From Mesaphorura yosii (Eukaryota > Arthropoda > Collembola > Poduromorpha > Tullbergiidae), in the NCBI GenBank assembly GCA_009869945.1, contig WIXG01000016.1, positions 186,001 through 250,000 on the forward strand: a DNA stretch of 64,000 bases, in the 5' to 3' direction. The translations under genes were made by a program, and so were the position numbers. Every line of letters starts with the position of its first letter. Within the stretch, counting starts at the first letter, position 1. Positions 1 to 13,210 of the stretch are shown piece by piece. The notes beneath the pieces are model-generated. The model ran no database searches. It was not told the origin of the DNA and saw nothing but the letters and a program-made list of their open reading frames with translations.

Positions 1-3000
1 AAACTCAGCGAGACTAATGTACCTGCTTAGGCCGTCTTACGCGTACGCGTACCTTTGAGTGCAGTGCGTGCGGTGTTCTGAGCCTCAGAGTCTACTTTAT
101 GTACATTCATAACCACTCAAGCAGAAAGAGATTTTCGTGTAATATTTGTGTCTATCTCTGCATGCAGAAGAGGACCCGCAGTAGTGGAGGAAGGCAGAAA
201 CCATAAAAATGATAAACAGCCTGTTGAGAATTATGAGGGCTATATAAACTACACGGATGTAATAGGTTAGGTAATATACATGGTCACAGTCAAGAAATAA
301 TACTCGTTAACATCGCTTCTCTTTACTCCTTAAACCTGGCTACCTTGCACGTAGAAAGCTCGGGCCTCACGGACCAGATACTTTACGAAATAACATGGCG
401 TAATGGAGCGGACCTCACTGCAATCTAAAGCAGACGCAGAAATGCGTTTCGGCGAATGCGGTCCGTCGATCTGAACTTCAAACACAAAGTTTCGTTTCCA
501 ATTCAACCGCCCGTCACGAGCCCACGCAATTTAGGATCTCGGCTCTTAAAAATTCTCAAAAATGCTGGTTCATGGGATAATAAAAATGCTTGCGCAAGAA
601 CACTCGCCGTGTACATTCTGCATTTTAGTTTGAGCATGAAGTTTTGCAGTGAAAGCGTAAGACAAGCAGAAATATCTGTTACGGGAAATAAGGAGAGAAG
701 GAGCAAGCGCGTAAAACCAAGGAAAGTAACCGCGGCAGCCAAGGGCCATGCCATATGGGGTATAAAAAAAACTAGTGTCAATACTTCCCAAGAGAACGGG
801 CAGCAGCCATCTCTCAATGGCATCGCAGCAGCCGCGAACGAAACAAGCGTCTGCATCTCAGCACAAATGCACCGAGTTCACAGGCACATCAAAGTATTCA
901 ATGATGTTGGATGGATCTCTTTATACAGTACTTAAAAGAATCTAACTTGCCCCATAAAATTCCAAGCCATCAACAAGTCTTTCATTTCCGCGATAAACTT
1001 TTACGGTCAAAGTAACCATTTATGTCAACTCAAACTTGTGTAGCCATTTGAATGTGAACAAGAGCTGTGCATGTCTGTCCACTCCAATATACACTTTACT
1101 GTACTCCGTCTGCATCCTTCCTTTTGCTTTGCTTTGCGTACTTTTGTAATTCTTCATTCGATCATAACATGATTTCATGCCCATCGCCCATGCACAAACA
1201 ACTTGCGACTTGCCGGCTGCTTCTCCATACAAGCCACTCGCGATTTGATGAAAATGAAAGTTAGCACATACTTAATTAAATTTCCGATTCATTTTCTCGC
1301 ATTATTATCTTGAGATGAATTAGTTTGATTGAATTGGGATACGGCACAGTCTTCTCAATCCGTATCGTTCATGTGGCACTGTGCTCGTTCGAGGAGTCGA
1401 GTCAAAGTATTTGAACTTATGATGATGCTTGACCTCATCGACTCGACACGGAACAGATGTGGATATAAATTGAATTTGGCGTACTTTGCTCCGCTCCACT
1501 CAAATGGTAGGCGAAAAGCTCATTTTCAGCGCTACATTCTAGACAGGGTAACCTTAACGTCCACGAATTTTGGACTCAAATTGCCTGCCTCAATTTAAGA
1601 CGACGATGAGGACGATGAAGCACTAACGCGTCTGATTAGAACAACTCGCCAAGGCTCCTGTCCTTCGTAGACAAGACGCGATAACGCTTCATTGATATTC
1701 AGACAGGGTGCAGAGTCCAAACTTTAGCACCCGAAAATCAAATATTGCAAATATTTATTCTGCCACTCTTCTCCAAGGCAAGACAAACATTCGTCAAGAA
1801 CAAACGCAGAATCCGTCAATTGCGCCCACCTCCGAAGGGATAATTTTGAACAAACTTCAAATTCAACATCAGCAGAAGATGCAGTAGAGATTTGGATTCG
1901 CGCTTTTACCCAAATTGACAATGTTAAGTTAAACAGGTTGTGTGCACAACTCCACTCCATTTATGTACACTGTAAATGAAGAACGACGATTCAATTGGAA
2001 GGTTCAACAAAGAAAACAATGAAGCTTGGACTTCCCAGCGTGAATTTAATTGAACCCGAATCCTGAACGCCTTGGCATCCCAGACACCTAAAAATACTTC
2101 CGCACGCTGACAAATTGGTGGTGAAAAGCGCCGGCTTAAGACGCACTTGTGCAATTGGAGTCCAACTGCTATTGGAGATAGCAAAACTTGCAGCTCAATC
2201 CGTCTATTCTTGTGTCTGGCTTTCTTTCTTGTCTGTTATCTTGTTCTTCAGAAGAGGGGAAAGTTCTTTCTACAAGTTTGCACTCCTTAATTCATTAGAG
2301 TGGCTGGGCTATTCTCCACACGTACCAAGTTTAGCTGCAGCCAATTCACGTTCACGTGCACGAGAGCGAAGAGATTGAGTTCTTGCACGAGTTTGGGAGA
2401 AGGCGGCGAAGCTTCGATAGCATTATCAAAGAATCGTACACAAAAGTGGAATCTTTTAGTCGTTTTTTATCATCCTTCTTTCAAGACTCCAATCCATCTC
2501 GCATTCAGTTTCTCTTTACAATTCCATCATCTTTCTCCACTTTCGTTCACACTACGGCAGTGAAAGCGACCTAAGACCCAGACCCGTACGTGAACGTAAA
2601 CTTGAAATGGAACGGACAAAAGATGCGATGCTCCTCAAATCGAAATACTTTTGTGCGAATGGTCGAGACCAGCATATCCACAGCCTTTCTCCCTCTCTCC
2701 CGAACCGCCAATCCAATTCAATATAAATGTAATCCCAAAACCATTTTCATCAATATCACGACGACTGAAGGAAAAGAAAAAAGGTTCAAATATCTTGGGC
2801 AGGCCAAGTTGCACTTTCGGGCGGCAAGACAAAAGTTTGCGATCATGTCTTTCAGATTCGACGTGTTGTTCTCACTTACAAGAAAAGCTAAGCAAAGGAG
2901 CAGTTTGTTCAAAGAAATTAGCCACAGAAGCATTGTATTTCTGGCAATCATTGTCTCGCTGTCGTTTCTTTTCATTGGCCAACTAAAAGTTGAGCATTCC

Positions 3001-6000
3001 GAACAGCCGTGACGAGGACGCCTCAGTGCTCTTCATTTGAAACCTTGTGAGCTGCATGTAGTCACGAGAGCGTGGGTTAAAACAATTAGAACAGACAAAA
3101 ATCGGAACCAACTTATAATTAAAGTCCTCCTCCGATCCGAATTTGACGACTTCACGAGTAATAACTGCAATCACTTTCATTTCACAAGCACGCCAACGCC
3201 AGCTCAGTCGCCACCAGTTTGAGTTTGATACGATCTGAATCAGAATCAAGTCCCTTGACCGTTGTCTGATAACTCAATTACGTGCGCACGCACAACAATG
3301 AGTTTCTCGCCTGCGTGTGGGTGCAATGCATGAATGCACAACGCGGACTCGCTGCGAGGGATGTGCCCAGTGCACTGTTTTGGGAGTTGTATAATTAATT
3401 ATGAGTAACATGAGATAAGTATACAATGGGTGCGAACTTCCTCTCCTTAATAAGTTGAAAAACGGTGCTTACTAACAATGCTGAAGAAATTACCTAATAA
3501 ACTGCCTGCTACCGGCCACGCAGGATCTCTCAGTTGATTGTCTCGACGCAGACAGAAAAGGAACAAGTGCACGATGCAACTGCAATTATACGCTCGGACT
3601 TAATTATTCCGCTACAACTTCAGTCTTATCGTCCATCATTGGTCAGAGCACTTGTGTCGTGAGAAATTCGTGCTCGAAAGTTCCATGAGAAACTTACTTC
3701 ATGACAAACAAATACTATTAAGGAGTAGGTTCATTTGTAATCTGCAAGAAAAATCAAAGAAACAGGTTCATGTCCAAAAGGGATATCCGGTGCTTGTATT
3801 TATAACCAAGAAAATGTTTCAGGCCGCGATGCCATCAGACAATGGCACTTGGCTCCTCACCATCAACCTATTCACTCAAAAACCTGCCACCACCAGCACT
3901 CGTGACGCACCTTGCTCACTACACCCTCCTCGAAATGACTAAGACATTAAATTGGGCATCCGGATCCATGCACCAGCTCCAGTCTAATAATAGTAATTTG
4001 CATTCGCATTATACGCAAGAGCAGAAAATAGATTGATAAAAGGGTTACGCAAGAAAACCACACCGGCGAAGAAATAGAAACGAAAGCAGTCTCGGAGGAG
4101 CAAAAGAAAAGAGTTCATTTTCATTTCCCTCCCTTTTAAATTATGCAACTCATAAATTCAGCCCGAAAAGTATTCGTTTTGCATTGTGTGCAGAGACACA
4201 CAGGCAAGGGAGCTTTATTAACGTTTCTGGAGTCATTTCATTTCACTCAGTGCCACATTATCATATTCGTCTCGTCTAAAAAGCAAGAAGTCTCAACCTG
4301 GGTCGCGGTCTCGTCGATCCGCACTGCATTCGTCGAATCCACCTTTATGATGATGACTTCCACAAGGACAACAGCAGCAGACTGCTCTGCGGTTGCTCGT
4401 TATTTACCCTTTTACCGAACAAACACTAATACCACTCGCTTTGCTGGTTGCTTCCCAACCGCGGACGGAGCCTCTGTGCGTTGGTTTATTGTGAGCTTGG
4501 CTTGAGAAAATCTCACTGATTAGAGGCATAGCCCGGAGTTAACAGATATGATAGTCGCAGAAAAAGTAGAAAAAGATTTTATAGAATCCAACTTGTTGTT
4601 TATCTTTTTATTTCTCTCTGCCGTGTTTCTCCCATCTATTATTCTGGATGCACAAGCATAAAAAATATAATTACACAGGAAACGGCTCAAGACGAACTTT
4701 ATTCTAATCCCACCAAATAGGTTAAGCCTTTCTTGTGTGCAGTGAATCACAAAGAGAAAGAGAAGACGCACAAAGCGCTGGGTTGTGCAGAAGCTCCGTG
4801 CTAACACCTAAAATTTTAATTCAAACAGAGCTAGGCTGGCTGCAAGCTGTCGGGTGAGGAAGACAGTGAAGAAGTGCACGCGTTACACAAATGGAAGGAA
4901 ATAGATCGTCTTCCAGCCAGTTTAGTTGTGCGGTTTACAAAACTGAAATCTCGGAGATGTACCCAACTTCCCTTCGCTCACCACTTTTTCTATTAAGCCA
5001 AGAACATAAAACACCGACAAAAACAGAACAAAGGAGCATAATGAGAGTACCACCTTTGTATGGATTGGCAATTACTAAACTATCAATTACAACTCCTTTT
5101 TTCGTTCTTCTCTCATCCTCACGCTCACTCGCGAGTACTCTCGTTCTCGTTCCCTCAATTTATGCGAGTTGAGGTTAAACCAAGTTCTTTAAAAAAGAAA
5201 AACAGACACCCCCACACTTGTCGTGTCGTAAGCTCAGAAATCAAGTTGGTTTTACACGGCAGGGAAGATAAAGATTACGGCCATTGACCCAAACCATTCA
5301 AAACTTGTATCTTTTACCCACATCAATTCCACGCTTTATCTATGCGAAATTTATACAAACATCATTAAGCAGGCACAGGCACGATAACATCTCATGTAAG
5401 ATTGTGTAAAGTTAAGGCTGTATCATTCTTATCTCGAGTGCAATGCGATACGTGTCGTGAATGTCACCCAAAATGAATTCCCTCAAATATTCAAAATCAT
5501 CCACTCAGTGCAAAAATAAATTGCATCGTAAACAATTGGGAAATGATACAAGCAATTTAATTGACAACACACACGATGCGAGCTTTTCAGTACGAAATCT
5601 CTGAATATTCTCTTCTCCACCGTCGTCTTTGGTCGTTTATGATCTTTTGTTGTAAATTCAAGATGGGAATATGATAATACGACGATAAATAGCGTTTTGG
5701 GTATAGTTATACACTTTTCAGTGCAAGACCGGTTTCTTCCTCTTTCAAAAACCAAAACACAAAACCGTGATCTCTCACCTTCTTCGCCTTCATTTCCTTT
5801 GCAGTCGCTTAGTCGCTGCAACGAATTACGTATTACAAGCCAGCTGCATGATAACTAAACAGATGAATGGCGAATTTATAAATTTAAGATTCACTTTATT
5901 ATGTGATTTTGTACTCTGAGCATTGTTGCAAGATTATGACAATTTGAGTACGAGTACGGCGTACTCCACGACACCATAAAACCGAGCACTTGTATTCAAG

Positions 6001-6045
6001 ACTCATTGATGATGCCACAACGTGGGGCGCAGGAGGTGAAGCGAG

Positions 6046-6060
6046 GTTGCGTTGCGTTGC
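6046..6060. repeat. (GTTGC)3 short tandem repeat
   Basis: GTTGC occurs three times in a row. It is one of very few simple repeats in the window and has no visible link to a gene. Confidence 0.8.
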
Positions 6061-9000
6061 GGGGTTCAGCTGGAATCTCAACAAGTCACAAGTTCAAGAG
6101 ATGATGATTATGATAATCAGGGTGAATACGACGCGTGAATGGACGAAACGGCCTATAAAGCATTTCATATGAGCAGGCATCCTAACTTTGCTTCATATTA
6201 CTTAACTCAAGTCTGTATTATTTCATAAAATTCACTTTTTATGCAAAGACAACTTAAAACACGCTACATTGCCGGCCCGCATACATTCTATCAAAAATTC
6301 TAGCCTTTCCGAAACTTGACTTTGTCGAGTGTGTTGCGGAATGTGTAGCATGTATGACTAGAATAGAATGATACCAATATTATATTTTACTGGCAGAAAG
6401 CCAAATAATATGCTATGCATTGAGTATAGAGAAGGGATGAGATGCGGACACGATGCACATGCACTTACGTTTTAAGACAGGCAGGCGGCAGGCAGACATT
6501 GATGTACAAAGCCGTAAGACAGCGTACAAGCACGAGGTTGTTACACGAGACGCTCATTTCGTTCGAGACCGTAAACCTACTTTCGTATTCTTAGTTAAGC
6601 GAAGCCGCCATCGAGTTGGGTGAAAGGTTCACCAGCATCGCGTTTCGCGTACTCGTGTGTGGAGAAAGGCAAAATAGAGAAACCATATTACAATATTTTT
6701 ATAGGAAAATCATTACATAAAAATGTTCAATGTGCAACGCGAGATATGCCAGGGCACATTCGCCTGTCTCGCCAACAACTTTCATCTCCTTTCATTTCAC
6801 ATCTCCCTTGCCATATATTTCTCTCGTTTATGCTCCCTTTAAACTACTTTCTTGGTTTTTCTTACGCTGAGTTCACATTTTATGTGAAAGTGCGATGGCG
6901 ATGCTGTTTCGGCATTGGCTCCATTTAGCCTCAACTTAACCGCTTTTCGGTTGTGAAACCTTTAACACTTTCACGCATTCACAGGAAAAACTGAACTCGG
7001 CACAGGCGCAATACAACGTCTTCAATAACTTACGTATTGACAGCAGTTTGCGTCAGCAATTCGATTGGTATTTCATAATAAAGCGAATGAAAAGAATATG
7101 GACCAAAGTGGAGTTCTTTAGGAACTAAAACTTTTGTGCAGATGAAGTGATAAGGTCCTCGACAGCTTCACTCTGCAGCTGCGATTGGAAATTAGCATCT
7201 CCTTTCCCCGAAGCACTCATATTTCATACGAAACTTTCGATATTCTATTTTTGTGCCCACTGCTGTGAAGAGACATTGCGTAATTGGAGAAAAAGTTTTC
7301 GTAAAAAGTTTACATTTTTTAAAAATTTTCGTAAATATTCTAACACGGAAAGAAATGAAATTTAAATTACTCAAATGGTACCAAGAAAGTTCCAAAGACT
7401 TGTCAAGTACCGAGTTTGTAAAAAAAGAAAGAAATTGTGATCCATCAATCCAGAGCAGAAGCAGATGACGGGCGGATGTCTGCTGGCTAACTTCGCCTGT
7501 TATTGCAGCAGTCAAATTGCACTTTCAACTATGCTTCATGTAAAAGCCTTACGACGAGGCGGCGATTCACTCGTTTTGCTGGAGATTGAATAAGTACATT
7601 GATAGCAGAGCAGTGCATGAAAGGCTCGGTTTACAACTTTGGCGAAGTTATGCAGGAAGGAAGGATCAGGTTGCTCTTTGTGTTTTTATGAACTGGTCAG
7701 GTAGGCGGATTTCATGACCGCAATCTGGCAGACTTAAAACTTTGTGCGTGCGCAAATCCTTTGTGTAAATTCATACAACGCAGAACGCACTTGCTATGCT
7801 GACCATCTGCTATGGGCTGAACACTGAATGCGTATGAAAAGACAATCAAATTGCAGCTTTTCATTTTCTGACCTAAAGCTTCTTGACACGAAGCGCATGT
7901 GGCTCTGTTTTTCCTCCCCACTTGAGGAATTGCCCGCTAATTACTCTGACCCGGGATAGCTCGTATTCATTTCTATACAATGCAAAGGAGGTTTAATAAA
8001 AATAATGATGCATGCAACCTACAGCTCAACAATTGGATTTCAATTTAGCAAATTACGCATCAAACCTCGAAAGGAACAATAAAGTCGTGAGTCAGAGCAC
8101 GGTTTCTTAACCCACTTGACCCGAGTGGAATTATCTGCATGCAACCGGTAAGACAATATCAGACTGACTCGTTAAGGAGACACGTGCAAGTAAAAATTGA
8201 CCAAAAACGCATTGGTGAGATGAGTCAACGAGGAGTCTCGCTTAAAAAGAAGACGGGCCGTGTTGCTGGTTAAAAAGCGCCCGCCATTGCAAAGTATAAC
8301 GTCAAAACAAGAGCGTAAGTGCCTAAATTATACCTGGCTACCAAACTACAGAAACTTTTTAATCTCGGTTATTTATCTAATTTTACGAATTTTTGAAAAC
8401 TTCACACTTGAGTGATTATGAGAAAATTCCCTCACGAGACGCATCAGCATTAATAATTTCTTTTCTTATGTAAACTCGTAAACTTTACCTTCACGTGAAA
8501 CGCAAAGCAACGCGACGGCAGCGCAGCCGAGCCCACAAGTTCTTATCGTGTCAAATTACTCCTATTTTTTACTTTCTGAAGAAATACGAAAATTTTAACT
8601 CGGTTTGAAATTTCATGGGAGTTTTTAAATTGCACTCCTGCGCCTGAGTTTTACTTTCTTACAGGATTATGCAGAAACAAAGGAGTTGACGGTAATTAGG
8701 CGTTATAATTTCAGTAGCCACATGCGATCGATACACAAGTCCCACAGTTGCGTAATCTTGGAGTGCATTTGCATTAAGCTGTGACAAAATTCAAGTAGCT
8801 TAAAGCGACAATTGCATTAAAGCTCTCTGGAAATTGTATTAAGTCGAGCCCAGTTGATAATCGGCGACGCATTTTTGGTTTTGTGCTTGTGATGCAACAA
8901 CTGATGCGTTCTCCAAATGGATCGTTAATATTGTCATTGCATTGTCATTGATATTGTGCCTCGTGTGAGAAAAGCGATCATGCCTTTGGCTGCTGTTATT

Positions 9001-12000
9001 ACCGATCAGGGCACAAGTTTTAAATTAATAAAGTGGATACTTCCCATCTGTCACTTTTCCTCACAAGGTGCGAGTCCTGTTTTGTTCTTTGTTCATAATA
9101 TGCTAATTTATTGCATCACATGCTCTTATTTAGACAATGAATTGCATATTGTAAAATCATAATCCGAACAACCGCCGAGAGGCAGAGGATAATCGTGCAA
9201 AAACGTTTCGACCGTGCACCTTCACAGTTTAATGAAAATTGACCTTATGCTAAATGGTTCGTCCATGTCCGGTTACAATTTACTAAAAGGTTAACCAAAT
9301 TACGGACTTTGAAGTTTTCGGGCATTCCGATTGACGGCTTTTCACCGCCAGCCACTGCTGCCACAAGCACCATGTACAGAAAGAGCGAAACCATGTGTGT
9401 GCTTACTGCATGCATATTAAATAGAGTAGTTGCTGCTGTCAGTCGAGATTGAGGTTTCATTACGAAATGAAATGAAACAATCAAAGCAAATACAACAAGT
9501 TGGAGTTCGCAGCTCACGAGCGAAAGCAAAGTTTAGTTACAGACAGAAGCTTTTAGCCAGGCCTTTGTAAAGTGTAGCTTTTGTGTTTTGTAAGTGTCAA
9601 AGAAAGAGTAATTTAGTTCAACTTATCACGAGACTGTTAAATTATTCACAACTGTCATGTCACAAGTCAATTTAGATAACTCTACTTACTCTACTGCTCA
9701 GCCTCAGCCGCTCGTGCTCACTGCTTTTGCCTTCCTCCTGAAACGTATTGTTAGTATTGAAGATTGCACTGTCGACTTGTCTTCCTTTACATTTTACCAG
9801 AATCCGAGTAAAAGCGAGGTTATCGCCATCAACGCCTGCAGCAGGACAATTCAAATGCAGATGCAGAATATTTGATTTGAGATTCTGGAATTTAAAATAA
9901 AAGCTCTGTTCTCACCTCCGCTCTTCAAAATGAGACAGTCTTTTCTTCTCTCATCGTGAATCTGAACCTTTCTGGGGTTTGGCTGTGGCTCTCTCGATTT
10001 TAAACCCAGTCATTGGAGAGCGTATTTGAGTTTGAGTTTTAGTTCGTTTTAACATTGAACCTTTCTCTTTATTAAATAAAGACTACGGAGCTTTTGGCTT
10101 TTATTGTTGCATAACTGACTTTGAGACTCTTCTGACTCCTTTTCAACCGTTCTCTCATTTACTTTTAATTTCTTCACGCTGCAACCGGAGAGTTTTGGGT
10201 TCCCCGCTTCTCTTCTATTTATTCTATGCACCCATCGACCGACTAACTGCTAAAACGCTCTCAGCCTCGACGCGTAGGCTTATGCTGCTGCGTTCTCTCC
10301 AACTGTGTGTGAGACCCAACGAAGTACGGTACTTTTACTTTTAATCTAATGGCTGTGGCAATGGTAGGCAGAAAACATTGATCTCATCTGTCTGTTCCTT
10401 TCAATCCTTCAACTCTCAACTACATCATTATAGCTCATATGGCTCCATTTGCATCTCGAAACCACCACCATTATGTTGGATATTTTTCTCTCACATGCAC
10501 AGTATCATGTTAACAACCAAGGAGAGAAGTGAAACATTCGATTACTTCGATCTCTCTCTCGCTGCACTTTAACGGCTCCATATGGCTTCTCCTGCTCTGT
10601 TCGTGTTTCTTGCAGGCAAAGGAGCCGGCGGTGTGTGTGTGCAGCGGTTTATAAGAATTGGTTTGTGATCATCCCGTGGCCATGCTGGGCCTCGTACGGT
10701 GCGTGGTACACGATGCAGAACTCGTTTCTTGTCACATGTCAGATATTAGAACTCGCATCTCACAAAAAACGTACAAATTATGTTTATTTTATGAGCTTAT
10801 GCATCGTGGTTCGTGGAAGAGACCAGCTGCGTTCAATTTGCGTGCAGTTTGAGATGAGAATCTTCTCAAGCAAGGAGCAGAACCATCAACTGGGAACTGG
10901 TCTCAAGAAACAAAGTCGAAGCTTAACGACATGGAACTGCGAATCAACAACACAACCATAGAGGCCAAGCAGCAGCACGAACGCTTTAACTTCCGCGCGA
11001 TTCAAATTGCGAAATTAGAATTACATTCATTCCATTCCTGTGGCCAGGTTCTCAAATTTCAGCATAGTATGAACCGCAACGGCATTGTCTATTTGTATGA
11101 CGATGATAATGTCGAAGAATCCCAATCATAATATTTATGCGCAGCAGGTCAATGGGATTCCACGGACTGGAGGTCAACACAATTCTTTCAATTTCAATTC
11201 AAGTGAGACAATTTAAATAACCATTACGAACGACCTCTCATGGTGCATCATTTGAACAATGGTTATCATCATTAATTCAACATTGAACCAATTTAATTTG
11301 GGACACTTGTGAGTTCAGCTGTGCAAAAGTAAAAATAGAATCTTGGTTCCATTCCGTTTTGTAGTTATCAAGTAAATTCTTCTCCTCACGATCTCAAAAA
11401 TCAGCACGGCATTTCATGACATTGCAAAGCCAAATGTTGGGATCACTCGCAAAAGAATAAAAAGTGAAATGCGTCGCAACATATGCTCCGCTAATTGTAG
11501 AATCGAGCACAACAAAGGCGACACAAAATTACAACAATGACAACCAGAGACGAAGAAAGAACGTCGCGGCACTACTTTGGCCATTGACAATTTTCGGTAT
11601 TAACGCATTATTAAGTCATTATGTGTTTTTTGTGTTACGTGTCACAGCTTGAGTCAAGTTATTGAGTTTTCTTTTTATATCTTGCTTACAGAAATATAAA
11701 AGTAGAGTGCAATATCTCAGTAGTGACACAGTGCGGAGGCAGCACAGGCCCACATGACAACTTTTTATAGGTATGGCGTGGTGTGGAATGGACACGCAAT
11801 AAAATGGCTACATGAAACAACATCACGCTCGACGACAAACTCTCAGTCTAGCATCGACCCAACGAGTTGGAGGATACGGACAAATTACTACAATGCGGCG
11901 GTACTCGGCCACAGCAAACGTGAACCAGATTATTCGCAATGCCGAAGCAAAAGGACCTGAAAAAGAAGGGCTGCTGTTTGTTGAATTCTTTTTTATTTCC

Positions 12001-13192
12001 CAAAAGCAAAAATCTAAAAAATACTGGGCACAAGCACAAGCTGACGACATTCTGAATTATTTCAATTCCAGACAATTCGCCGCGACTTTGTGTGTGCGTA
12101 CTTGTCTCAAAAGACTCCGATGGTTGTGCTTCATTAATTCATCAGACGAAATGCGACGAAAGAGATGAATCCATGATTATAGCAATATTGTTGTCTCGCG
12201 TGCTATTCCTTCATGCATACAAATCGTGAAATGTGTTCAGAGTACACGTTCGCTACTTTGAATTTTGTCAGTCGTGCGATTCGCATTGTGGTTTCGTGAT
12301 TTGCGAGTCAAAGAAAATGAGATACAGTCATTCCTTCATCACAGAGCGATGCAATTCAAATCAGCCAGCATTTGACGGCAAATGACTTGCAGACAGGCAA
12401 GGAAATGCAAACAGAGTGCGGTTAGAATCGGTGCACTGTATTCGGGAAGAACAGCGGAGCAGGTAAGTCGAAGAGGAGAAAATAAAAGACGCCTGGGCTT
12501 GAATGCGAAATTGAAAAAAGAAAGGAAATTATATTTGCCAAGATTACAAAGCCTGTCGAGACTGTAATTTCATGGAACAGAATTCACATTAAATTAACTT
12601 GTGTGTACGCGTACGGTAAAACCGTGGCCGCTGATTTCAAACAGAGCAGAGCAGCATATTTATTTTACAACATGTGCATAGGGATGGGTACGAAAAGGGA
12701 AAAAATCAATTTATGATTACTTCATCGTTTTACTCAATTGCCATAAAGAAAAGAAGTTTCACAATAAAAGAAAAGTTTTGTTCATTTGATGTTAGTTTGA
12801 GGATTTGAATTTCTTCAGTCTAAAGGCGAAGGAACAGAGAAGTCATGTTTCATAATTGCAACGGAGGTTTTCTTTGTTTTAATTGCTTTCTGGGCTTCTG
12901 CGTGCAAGTCTGATTGCTTGAAAGGCACGAGCACAAGGAATTTACGGTACTTGGAAACAATGGAAGCCAAGACCAAGACCAATGGGATGCAGAATAATTG
13001 AATATTGTGCTGCAAACAACTAACCCAGAGACCAACTGCATTTGAATTTACATACAATTAGGCGTACATTCGCATTGCCGTCACTTATTGAAATGAAGTA
13101 CGGCCAAGACAAAGCCACATTTTCTATGATCCTCTGACACAAAGCAAAGTACTGTTCTGAGATGATTCTATGCGCCAGTATTCAGTATTTGC

Positions 13193-13210
13193 TGAAATGA
13201 AATGAAATGA
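13193..13210. repeat. (TGAAA)n short tandem repeat
   Basis: TGAAA is repeated about three and a half times. No gene is nearby, and this is a minor microsatellite. Confidence 0.85.

Noticed and set aside
456..935. Longest open frame in the window (159 codons, plus strand)
   Set aside because: It has no domain, no consistent amino-acid pattern and no splice or poly(A) support. Frames of this length are expected by chance in 64 kb of this composition.
4190..4230. Zinc-finger-linker-like HTGKG
   Set aside because: No C2H2 pattern lies on either side.
12600..12680. Possible P-loop text YGKT near 12612
   Set aside because: The upstream glycines of GxxxxGKS/T are missing and the frame shows no GTPase or ATPase context.
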